Below are positions 1 through 5,395 of a stretch of 11,676 nucleotides of DNA, in pieces. The translations under genes and the position numbers were made by a program. Origin of the DNA: Brevundimonas sp. Its GTDB lineage: Bacteria; Pseudomonadota; Alphaproteobacteria; Caulobacterales; Caulobacteraceae. Below the pieces are notes generated by a model. The model saw nothing but the letters and a program-made list of their open reading frames with translations. It made no database searches and had not been told where the DNA came from. The stretch lies in assembly GCA_020253595.1 (NCBI GenBank), contig JADCBH010000381.1:1-11676 (forward strand). The letters run 5' to 3'. Numbering within the stretch: the stretch's first letter is position 1; every line of letters begins with the position of its first letter.

Positions 1-226
1 AGAGCTGGTAGTGATAGACCGGATCGGTGACGCGCGGATTCTCGAAAGCCACCGCCCGCATCTCGGCCGCCACCGTTTCGCGGGATAGCAGATTGTCGGA
101 GAGCAGATGCTCACCGCGCTCAACGATCTCATCGGTCACCGGGTCGCGGCCCTCGGTCAGGTATCGGGTGAGCGTTCGAAAGCTACTCTTGCCATCGCGG
201 CGGCGGCCGGAGATCGGGGCTAGCAT
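1..226 (-). CDS. TraI/MobA(P)-family conjugative relaxase, N-terminal part (runs off the left edge)
   Basis: Reading the minus strand from an ATG at 226 gives 75 codons with no stop, so only the N-terminus is inside the window. It begins MLAPISGRRRDGKSSF and later has NPRVTDPVYHYQL. The positively charged start, an aromatic-Leu-x-x-Tyr block with Tyr22, and the DPVYHYQL strand are typical of MOB-P relaxases (Relaxase, PF03432). In RP4 TraI the catalytic tyrosine is also Tyr22, so Tyr22 here is the likely nicking residue. Such proteins cleave one strand at oriT and stay bound to the 5' end during transfer. An AGGAG lies 9 bases before the ATG, inside the last codons of the upstream toxin gene, so translation is probably coupled. 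The His-rich metal motif and C-terminal domains lie outside the window. Family identity is an inference from motifs but fits the neighbouring mobC-type gene. Confidence 0.78.
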   Translation of the reverse strand, partial: MLAPISGRRRDGKSSFRTLTRYLTEGRDPVTDEIVERGEHLLSDNLLSRETVAAEMRAVAFENPRVTDPVYHYQL

Positions 227-232
227 GCAAGC

Positions 233-745
233 TCACTCCTGTTTACGCCGGGGCAGAACCGGTGGCTTGGTGGAAGCCAGTTGCCGGGCTCTCTCATACA
301 AACCAGGCGTGGCCCGAAAATCAGTATGCTTCAGCTTCAACAGTGCCGCGTCAATCTGCAGCCACTCGTTTTGAGCTGCTTCGACGAGCACCCCTAGAGT
401 ACCCGTGATCGTCAACCCGCGCTCCAGAGCGTAACGCGCTCCCGCCGCATCATCCATCAGGATCAACCCGGCTTGGAGTTGCTCCGCCAACGCAATCGCG
501 TCCATCTCCCCGCGGTGTAACCCGCTCGTCAGTGGAGGAGAAGCAACTGGGGTTTGGACTGAGATCCAGGTGGGGAGTGCACCGGCCCATTGCCGAACGA
601 TGTCCGAGCTCCCCTTGTCCAAGAGTTCTCCATGAACGGTAGTGGGAAGGATCACTTGACCATATAAGCTGGGCAAGACCGCAATGTAGCCGGTTTCCAT
701 CAGGTAGTTGATCGGCGAAGTGTCGGCGACAACAACCATACTCAT
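233..745 (-). CDS. PIN-domain toxin, DUF3368 family (VapC-like)
   Basis: This 170-residue protein has a PIN-type ribonuclease layout: Asp8 in the first strand (VVVADTSPINYL), Glu40, Glu80 and Asp82 in HRGEMDAIALA, and Asp98/Asp99 after LILM, followed by GTLGVL at 115-120. The GTLGVL stretch is characteristic of DUF3368 proteins, which pair with UPF0175 antitoxins, as here. The expected activity is Mg-dependent RNA cleavage that inhibits growth when the antitoxin is lost. Its ATG overlaps the antitoxin TGA (ATGA at 745-742), so the two are translationally coupled. It ends 6 bases before the relaxase ATG, and its last codons hold the relaxase ribosome-binding site. The pair therefore sits inside the mobilisation transcription unit, which is unusual. 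All acidic residues appear present, so it is probably active. The RNA target cannot be told from sequence. Confidence 0.83.
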   Translation of the reverse strand: MSMVVVADTSPINYLMETGYIAVLPSLYGQVILPTTVHGELLDKGSSDIVRQWAGALPTWISVQTPVASPPLTSGLHRGEMDAIALAEQLQAGLILMDDAAGARYALERGLTITGTLGVLVEAAQNEWLQIDAALLKLKHTDFRATPGLYERARQLASTKPPVLPRRKQE

Positions 746-1032
746 ACGGCGGGCGGGAGCACCCCTTCAGCACGGAGCCGCTGAATAGTGGACACATCTC
801 TCTCCAGGTCTTCGACGGAATAGGCGTGCTCAACCACCTGCCTTTCCTTGAGGAAGTGATTCCACTCCAGCCTGGAGAAACCGAGCAGTTCGGCAGCCTG
901 CGGCCCTCCGAGTCGATCCTCTCGGTAGGCTTCGAGCACGACTGCTTCGAAAACATGGCGGGACAATTGCTGAGGCGAACCGCCGCCGAGTTGGGCTGCC
1001 AGCGCTTCCGGAATTTCCAACGTGATGGTCAT
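742..1032 (-). CDS. UPF0175 family antitoxin
   Basis: The protein beginning MTITLEIPEALAAQLGG (96 residues) matches the UPF0175 pattern: a short N-terminal strand of the kind used by DNA-binding antitoxins, then a helix-rich part with LEAYREDRLGGPQAAELLGFSRLEWNHFL, a helix-turn-helix-like segment, and VEDLERDV near the end. UPF0175 proteins are recurrent partners of DUF3368 PIN toxins, and the next gene is exactly that. I chose the ATG at 1032 because family members usually begin MTITLEIP. The frame is also open to a TTG at 1053, preceded by a purine-rich run, so a seven-residue extension is possible. The TGA overlaps the toxin ATG. It lies 33 bases after the mobC-like stop, so it could be co-transcribed with it. 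The likely role is neutralising the toxin and repressing the pair. Confidence 0.8.
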   Translation of the reverse strand: MTITLEIPEALAAQLGGGSPQQLSRHVFEAVVLEAYREDRLGGPQAAELLGFSRLEWNHFLKERQVVEHAYSVEDLERDVSTIQRLRAEGVLPPAV

Positions 1033-1065
1033 GATCGACGCTACCTTTCCCAATCTTCTTCCATC

Positions 1066-1401
1066 CTAGCCTTTTGCACCGGCAACAGTCTCCTCTTCGC
1101 TGTCCATATCAATCCGCTGGATGGCCGCCTTGATCTCGACCAGCACCTCATCAATGGCGTCCTTCTTGTGCTGGTACTTTGTCGCCAGGTGTTTTTGCAA
1201 ACCGCCCAACCGGCGTAGCTCGTTGATCACCTTTTCGCTCATCCGGCTCTTCACTGGCTTGCCGAGCGCCCGGCGCCGGATGTACTCGCTCACGGTCAGC
1301 CCGGCTTTCCCTGCCTCGCCGGCAATGGCCGTCTTCTCCTCCGGCAGGATGCGCAGAATGATGGTCGCCTCGCGCTTCTTCTTCACCGTACCGAAAGGCA
1401 T
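1066..1401 (-). CDS. mobC: MobC/TraJ-like relaxosome accessory protein
   Basis: A 111-residue basic protein with an N-terminal ribbon-helix-helix pattern: KREATIILRILPEEKTAIA (strand, then helix), then AGLTVSEYIRRRALGKPV, then INELRRLGGLQKHLATKY. The VSEYIRRRALGKP and ELRRLGGLQKHL blocks are hallmarks of the MobC/TraJ family (bacterial mobilisation protein, PF05713). These bind oriT and open it for the relaxase. The start is secure: AAGGAG lies 7 bases upstream of the ATG at 1401. The gene reads towards the UPF0175/DUF3368 pair and the relaxase. In RP4 traJ likewise sits between oriT and traI and reads away from oriT. The 290-base upstream gap is the natural place for oriT. The gene symbol reflects family membership, not a specific ortholog. 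Confidence 0.83.
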   Translation of the reverse strand: MPFGTVKKKREATIILRILPEEKTAIAGEAGKAGLTVSEYIRRRALGKPVKSRMSEKVINELRRLGGLQKHLATKYQHKKDAIDEVLVEIKAAIQRIDMDSEEETVAGAKG

Positions 1402-1690
1402 GGCAGGCTCCTTTTCCCCAGCCCCAGGGGGGCGACGCGGTTCGCTTCACACGGGGGTCTCGGGGCGAAGCCCTGAGCAAGGTCGTAGACGGAAGAGGAC
1501 GAGTAGCCGCAGGCGGAGTGGCCTCGAACGGGTGGATAGGAGGAAACGAGCGTAGCGATGTGACGTATATACACTACGCGACTTGTCCTGTAATCGTATG
1601 TTGTAGCCGTCTTTGTTGACCTTCTCATAACGCCTGTTTGAAAACTATCACATTGCCCCCAACACTGCAATATGGTAGCTCTTATCTTAG
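1402..1690. other. Divergent gap with candidate origin of transfer (oriT)
   Basis: No convincing gene lies between the divergent mobC-like and traK-like genes, and this is where RP4-type elements keep oriT. On the minus strand, around 1545-1530, the sequence reads TTTCCTCCTATCCACCCG. It resembles the RP4 nick region (CACCTATCCTG/CCCGG) in CCTATCC and the following CCCG, but lacks the TG before the nick and is one base shorter. Close by are inverted repeats GCGTAG (1550-1555) and CTACGC (1574-1579) with an 18-base spacer around an AT-rich TATATA. Another, TTCGC (1441-1445) with GCGAA (1465-1469), lies nearer mobC. A TTGACC at 1616-1621 may be part of a promoter for the traK-like gene, but no good -10 follows. 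The location is well supported; the exact nick position is a guess. Confidence 0.5.
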
Positions 1691-2149
1691 ATGCCCCGAG
1701 CTAAACGCGCCGAACTCTCTCCAGACACCATCGATCAAGCTCGCAAACACCTCGCCAACCTCCCCCCGCCTGTCCCTACCTCTCACACCATCCGTCAGGC
1801 TGTTGACCAGCTCAAATCAGAAATCACCAACCTCCGTGAGCAAGGCTACTCCCTCAACCAAATCGCTCAACACCTCAACTCCGCAGGCATCCCCGTCGCC
1901 GACTCCACGCTCCGCAACTACGCTTCCCAACCCCGACGGAAACGGGGAAAAAACGCACCTCGTACCGATGTCCGAAAGGCCCCTTCTCCCCGCAAGACGG
2001 CCGCTGCCCCGTCGCCGACTTCCCTGCCCTCCTCACTTTCTGACGTTCCCCCTGCCACACTTTCTGAAAAAAACCGGTCTCTGGATATAGAGCCCAAACC
2101 AAAACGCGGCTCTACCTTCTCCCTCAAACCCGACCGCGCCAAGATCTGA
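1691..2149 (+). CDS. TraK-like small HTH protein, putative oriT-binding
   Basis: A 152-residue basic protein. Residues about 44-78 (EITNLREQGYSLNQIAQHL, then AGIPVADSTLRNYASQ) form a clear helix-turn-helix. The rest is proline, serine and lysine rich and probably disordered. In IncP plasmids traK is a small oriT-binding protein gene located across oriT from traJ and followed by traL and traM. The order here is the same: mobC/TraJ-like, gap, this gene, a ParA-fold ATPase, then a membrane-anchored protein. Sequence similarity to RP4 TraK itself is not evident beyond a C-terminal-type HTH, so the name is mostly from position and architecture. No clear Shine-Dalgarno precedes the ATG. The next gene starts 31 bases after its stop. 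It could alternatively be a local regulator of the transfer genes. Confidence 0.6.
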   Translation: MPRAKRAELSPDTIDQARKHLANLPPPVPTSHTIRQAVDQLKSEITNLREQGYSLNQIAQHLNSAGIPVADSTLRNYASQPRRKRGKNAPRTDVRKAPSPRKTAAAPSPTSLPSSLSDVPPATLSEKNRSLDIEPKPKRGSTFSLKPDRAKI

Positions 2150-2180
2150 CACCCTATTTCCCGGAAAAAGGAGTTTCCGC

Positions 2181-2870
2181 ATGTCTCTCCCGCTCGTCTT
2201 CATCGGTGGCAATAAAGGAGGCGTCGGCAAGTCCCTGGCCTCCATGGCCCTCCTCGATTACTGGCTTACCAACGACTCTAAGAAACCGGTCTTCCTCATC
2301 GAGACCGACACCTCCAATCCCGATGTCGCCAAAGCCTATGGCGAAACCGTTCCTCACTTCCTGCCTCAGATCTCCGAACGCGAAGGCTGGATCGACATGG
2401 TCAACGAACTGGATGGCCAACGGAAAGCCGCTGTTGTCTGCAATCTCGCCGCCCAGACCAACGGCCATTGGGAGCAGTTTGGCGCCACGCTGCTCACTGC
2501 TCTGCGTGAGATGAAACGTCCAGCCACCTGCCTCTGGATGATCAACCGCCAACGCGACAGCCTCGAACTGCTGGCCGAGTTCCGCGAAATGGCTCCGGGC
2601 GTCAAGATCCACGTTCTTCGCAATGCCTACTTTGGCGACGAGCGGAAGTTTGAACTCTACAACGGCAGCGAGATCCGGAAGGAGATCGAAGCCGCCGGAG
2701 GCAAAAGTGTCACCTTCCCCGAGCTGGCGGACCGGATTACCGATCAACTCTACACGCACCGTCTCACCCTGGCCAAAGCAGCCGGCGATGCGATGCCGCT
2801 CGGTAGCCGTTCGGAAGTCCACCGCTGGCGGAGTGCGTGCGCCGATGTATTTCAGCAGATCGGATTGTGA
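2181..2870 (+). CDS. TraL-like ParA/MinD-fold ATPase of the transfer region
   Basis: A 229-residue protein with a deviant Walker A, KGGVGKS at residues 12-18, after the strand LPLVFIGGN. It continues with LLDYWL and a strand FLIETDTSNPDVAKAY containing the switch aspartates. The ParA/MinD superfamily binds ATP through this motif and often positions DNA or proteins. RP4 TraL is a protein of this kind encoded just after TraK. The start is firm: AAAGGAG sits 7 bases before the ATG at 2181. The gene follows the HTH gene by 31 bases, and its stop overlaps a possible GTG and precedes the ATG of the next gene by 2 bases, so the three form an operon. It lacks the usual ParA partner here; the true partition ParA lies at 6892-7485 and is clearly different. 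Its exact role in transfer is unknown. Confidence 0.72.
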   Translation: MSLPLVFIGGNKGGVGKSLASMALLDYWLTNDSKKPVFLIETDTSNPDVAKAYGETVPHFLPQISEREGWIDMVNELDGQRKAAVVCNLAAQTNGHWEQFGATLLTALREMKRPATCLWMINRQRDSLELLAEFREMAPGVKIHVLRNAYFGDERKFELYNGSEIRKEIEAAGGKSVTFPELADRITDQLYTHRLTLAKAAGDAMPLGSRSEVHRWRSACADVFQQIGL

Positions 2871-2872
2871 CT

Positions 2873-3541
2873 ATGGCGACAACTCCCGCAGACTTCGCCC
2901 AGCTCCAGGAACGGTTTGCCAAGATCCTTGGCCGCCAACCGACTGCGGCCGAGACCAAGGAACTGATGGCCGACAAGGACGAAATGGGATTGAGCTACCA
3001 CGACCCCTTGCTGGTGCAGTTGATGGCGTTCAAGCGGGAACGGATCGCGCTGGCCGAACAGTTTCGCGGTCATCAAGAAGAGTTCTTGCGGCAGATGGGG
3101 GAATTACGGGACCACGTTCTCCGGGAAACCGATCGGGCTTTGGTGGCGAAGAAGGTGGAAGTGATCCAGGTCTCCGAGAAGCAGATGCAAGCGGAACTGA
3201 AGCGAATTCTCGAAATGCATCGTACGGTGCTGACGGCCGAAGTGAAGCACTCCACTGAGTTCGCAGTGCGGGAGAAGTTCAGAGAGACTTGGATCCGGGA
3301 GTGGCAAACGGAATTCACCAGAGATTGGAAGGAGCAGATTGGTCCAGCCTATACGAAGCTTCGAGAGCTACTGGAGAATGCGAAGCGGGTGAATTGGCTG
3401 TGGATGGTCGCCTCTCTGATTTTCAGTTTCCTAGCCGGAATCAGCGTGACCCTGTGGTGGGCTACGAAACGTATACCTCCATCAGCTGACCCGCCGAGCC
3501 AAACGGCGCCAGTCAAGCCGCCAGTTCCCACACGCAAGTAG
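2873..3541 (+). CDS. TraM-like coiled-coil protein with C-terminal membrane anchor
   Basis: This 222-residue protein (from ATG 2873) has an N-terminal region with SYHDPLLVQLMAFKRERIAL, a long charged stretch rich in Glu, Lys, Gln and Arg that looks helical and coiled coil (about residues 50-165), one hydrophobic segment at about 173-196 (NWLWMVASLIFSFLAGIS onward), and a short Pro-rich basic tail. IncP TraM also has a Asp-Pro motif near the N-terminus, a helical middle and a C-terminal hydrophobic segment, and follows traL. I therefore call it TraM-like, on position and architecture. The start could instead be GTG 2867, which overlaps the previous TGA, or GTG 2837; no strong ribosome-binding site decides. 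The protein probably sits on the inner membrane with its coiled coil in the cytoplasm, possibly tethering the TraL-like ATPase or relaxosome. No biochemical role is established from the sequence. Confidence 0.6.
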   Translation: MATTPADFAQLQERFAKILGRQPTAAETKELMADKDEMGLSYHDPLLVQLMAFKRERIALAEQFRGHQEEFLRQMGELRDHVLRETDRALVAKKVEVIQVSEKQMQAELKRILEMHRTVLTAEVKHSTEFAVREKFRETWIREWQTEFTRDWKEQIGPAYTKLRELLENAKRVNWLWMVASLIFSFLAGISVTLWWATKRIPPSADPPSQTAPVKPPVPTRK

Positions 3542-3550
3542 CCTGGCTTA

Positions 3551-3590
3551 TGCATATACACTTGCTATGATCTGTATAGGTATAGATACG
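3551..3590 (+). promoter_or_regulatory. AT-rich control region of the abiE pair with an inverted repeat
   Basis: The short gap after the TraM-like stop is markedly more AT-rich than its surroundings. It holds an inverted repeat TATACA (3555-3560) and TGTATA (3573-3578) with a 12-base spacer, plus overlapping TATAGGTATAGAT that could supply a -10. AbiEi antitoxins are known to repress their own operons by binding inverted repeats upstream, so this is a plausible operator. No clear -35 is visible. Confidence 0.35.
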
Positions 3591-4172
3591 ATGCCTCGAA
3601 ACATGTCTACGGTTGCGCGCCGCCGCGATCTCTTCGCGCAGGGTTACAATGCACGGTCTCTGCAAAGTGCGATGGAAGAGGGCCATCTGAAACGCCTGAG
3701 CCGGGACCTGTATTCGATCACCAGTGCGACAGAAGCGATCACGGAGAAGCACTCCTACGTTCAGGTAGCGCGGCTAGTTCCGCAGGGCGTGTTCTGCCTG
3801 ATCTCGGCGCTGGTGTTCCACGAGCTGACGACGCAGGTGAACCATCGAATGCAGATTGCCCTTCCCCGGCCGGCATTCGAACCGAACATTTCGTTTCTGG
3901 ATGTGGAGTACTTTCACGTTTCCGACGCACCTTACAAGCACGGTGTGGAAGAGCATCGCGTAGAGGGGAGTGTAGTGAAGGTGTACTCGCCGGCGAAGAC
4001 GGTGGCCGACCTGTTCAAATTCCGGAACCGGTATGGGACGGACTTGGCGCTGGAAGCCCTACGGGATACGTGGCGGCAACGGAAATCAACTGTCCAGGAA
4101 CTGCTGGCCGCCGCAAAGATCTGTCGGGTAGAAAGAATCATGGAGCCGTACCTGGAAGCGACGGTCTCGTGA
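3591..4172 (+). CDS. abiEi: AbiEi-type antitoxin (type IV toxin-antitoxin, phage abortive infection)
   Basis: About 193 residues from ATG 3591. The N-terminal third (ARRRDLFAQGYNARSLQ, then EEGHLKRLSRDLYSI) is a winged helix-turn-helix of the AbiEi antitoxin kind, in which a GxxxRLxRGLY-like wing is typical. The C-terminal part includes VKVYSPAKTVADLFKFRNRYG and LALEALRDTW, which match the AbiEi C-terminal domain. AbiEi represses the operon and counters AbiEii without direct contact, hence type IV. The start is uncertain: ATG codons at 3567, 3591 and 3603 are in frame. I prefer 3591 because an AGG lies about 10 bases upstream and because 3567 lies within the inverted repeat described for the operator. 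The TGA overlaps the toxin GTG (GTGA, 4169-4172). The pair separates the transfer and replication modules. Confidence 0.82.
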   Translation: MPRNMSTVARRRDLFAQGYNARSLQSAMEEGHLKRLSRDLYSITSATEAITEKHSYVQVARLVPQGVFCLISALVFHELTTQVNHRMQIALPRPAFEPNISFLDVEYFHVSDAPYKHGVEEHRVEGSVVKVYSPAKTVADLFKFRNRYGTDLALEALRDTWRQRKSTVQELLAAAKICRVERIMEPYLEATVS

Positions 4173-5017
4173 AAGGATCGACCACGGCGCATTCGATCCG
4201 GCAGCGGCTCCTGAACCATGCGCAGGCGCATCGAGAGAACTTTGATCTGGTGCTGCTGCGATATGCCAATGAACGGCTGTTGTACCGATTGGGCCGATCA
4301 GTGTACGCGGAGCGGTTCCTGCTGAAGGGCGCGACGTTGTTTTTGCTCTGGAACCAAAACCAGCCACACCGTCCGACGCGTGATGTGGATTTACTGGCAC
4401 TAAGGAGCGAGGGTGCCGAACAACTGCGGGATGTATTTCGGAGCCTGTGTGCGGTGGAAGAAGCCGATGGGCTTGTCTACGACGCGGACTCAGTGACGGT
4501 CGCGCCAATCCGTGAGGAGCGGAGGTATGGTGGGCAACGTGTGACGTTGCGGGCTGAACTACACGGGGCGCGGATATCGCTGCAGATCGACATTGGATTC
4601 GGAGATGCAGTGACCCCGGCGGCGGAGTGGGCCGAAGTTCCGGTAGTACTTGAGGGATTGGATAAGCCGCGGTTGAAAGCGTATCCGGTGTATACAGTGA
4701 TAGCGGAGAAGTTCGAGGCGATGGTGCAATTGGGGATGGCTAACAGCCGGATGAAAGACTTCTACGACCTGGATTTTTTGTTAAGCCGGTTCAGTTTGGA
4801 TAACGAGATTTTGCGGACAGCGATCCGGAACACGTTTGCGCGACGGCAGACTGCGTTGCCAGTTCAAGGAGCGGTCCTGTTCTCCCCGGAGTTTATGAAA
4901 GAGAAGCGCCGGTATTGGGAACAGTTTCTGCTTCGGAATGGGATGGAGTTGCCGGAGCGTTCATGGGAAGAGCTTTTGGCGGGTCTGGAAGCTCGTTTGG
5001 GTGCTCTGCACGAGTAG
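4169..5017 (+). CDS. abiEii: AbiEii-type nucleotidyltransferase toxin
   Basis: From GTG 4169 the product is 282 residues, a usual AbiEii size. The nucleotidyltransferase core is visible: KGATLFLLW (from Lys53), RDVD at 71-74 giving the two metal-binding aspartates, Asp141 in LQIDIGFGD, the AEKFEAM block at 179-185, and MKDFYDLDF at 195-203. These match the DUF1814/AbiEii toxin motifs (KGGT/A, DxD, AEK, KDxYDL). AbiEii and related toxins transfer nucleotides to RNA and stop growth when the phage-triggered balance is upset. The frame is open upstream to 4070, but that part would overlap the antitoxin gene by 34 codons and is not family-like. The GTG overlapping the antitoxin TGA is typical for this pair. 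All key residues are present, so it is probably functional. Roles in defence and in plasmid stability are both possible. Confidence 0.84.
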   Translation: MKGSTTAHSIRQRLLNHAQAHRENFDLVLLRYANERLLYRLGRSVYAERFLLKGATLFLLWNQNQPHRPTRDVDLLALRSEGAEQLRDVFRSLCAVEEADGLVYDADSVTVAPIREERRYGGQRVTLRAELHGARISLQIDIGFGDAVTPAAEWAEVPVVLEGLDKPRLKAYPVYTVIAEKFEAMVQLGMANSRMKDFYDLDFLLSRFSLDNEILRTAIRNTFARRQTALPVQGAVLFSPEFMKEKRRYWEQFLLRNGMELPERSWEELLAGLEARLGALHE

Positions 5018-5032
5018 AAAGCGTGGTCCAAG

Positions 5033-5060
5033 ACTTTCTATATTTATAAGAAAAGTTTTT
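5033..5060 (+). terminator. Possible terminator after abiEii
   Basis: ACTTTCT (5033-5039) can pair with AGAAAAGT (5049-5056) with one bulged base around an AT-only loop, and is followed by TTTT. It starts 16 bases after the abiEii stop. The stem is weak because it is AT-rich, so the call is tentative. It could equally be an AT-rich part of the replication origin. Confidence 0.3.
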
Positions 5061-5196
5061 GTTCGTTCTGGAGAGTGAAAGGTACGTATACAAGGAATCG
5101 TCGTCGTGCCAAGCGGCTGGGGGGCAACGGGCACCGCTTTCCACAGAACGCGTCGGCTGACTACTTGTTCTACTTGATTCTTTACTATTTGTATAG

Positions 5197-5343
5197 GTAT
5201 GGTGTTTCAGCGGGCCTGAGGTATGGTGTTTCAGCGGTTCGCCTGTTTGGCAGTATGGTGTTTCAGCGGGTGCTAAACCCTTATAAATCAACGTGGGTAT
5301 GGTGTTTCAGCGGGCTATTTGCGTGAGGTATGGTGTTTCAGCG
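5197..5343 (+). repeat. Five direct iterons, core GTATGGTGTTTCAGCG
   Basis: Identical 16-base copies start at 5197, 5221, 5253, 5297 and 5328. The base after the core is usually G (GCGG in four, GCGT in the last). Start-to-start spacings are 24, 32, 44 and 31 bases, all in the same orientation. Perfect conservation with unrelated spacers is what is expected of Rep-binding iterons, and the repA gene is adjacent. They are too short and irregular for CRISPR. Confidence 0.9.
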
Positions 5344-5356
5344 TGGAAAACCTGCA

Positions 5357-5378
5357 TTATCCACAGGAGTTATCCACA
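5357..5378 (+). promoter_or_regulatory. Two perfect DnaA boxes
   Basis: TTATCCACA occurs at 5357-5365 and 5370-5378, same orientation, 13 bases apart. This is the consensus high-affinity DnaA box. They lie 13 bases after the last iteron and 17 bases before the repA stop codon, implying that host DnaA helps open this origin. Confidence 0.85.
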
Positions 5379-5395
5379 GCATCTCGTCCAATGCG

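Larger units (their letters stand above)
5161..5395. other. Candidate plasmid replication origin (oriV)
   Basis: The stretch between abiEii and repA has no credible gene. It holds an AT-rich leader with two CTACTTG repeats (5161-5167, 5170-5176), five direct iterons (5197-5343) and two perfect DnaA boxes (5357-5378), and ends at the repA stop. Iterons, DnaA boxes and an AT-rich segment next to a rep gene are the standard parts of an iteron-controlled theta origin. The AT-rich part at 5161-5196 is a candidate for strand opening. Here the origin lies downstream of the rep gene rather than in front of it. An open frame at 5075-5326 merely translates the repeats and is not counted as a gene. Confidence 0.8.

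Noticed and set aside
27..374. Plus-strand open frame at the left edge
   Set aside because: It runs opposite the relaxase N-terminus and the toxin end, both of which carry recognisable motifs.
2181..2870. Second plasmid partition ParA
   Set aside because: It sits in the oriT-proximal operon with TraK- and TraM-like genes and has a different length and motif spacing; the partition ParA is the one next to the RHH gene and repA.
5075..5326. Open frame through the iteron region
   Set aside because: Its product repeats YGVSA only because it translates the iterons; no ribosome-binding site and no family resemblance.
5197..5343. CRISPR array
   Set aside because: Repeats are only 16 bases, with start-to-start spacings of 24-44 bases, lie beside DnaA boxes and repA, and have no cas genes nearby.
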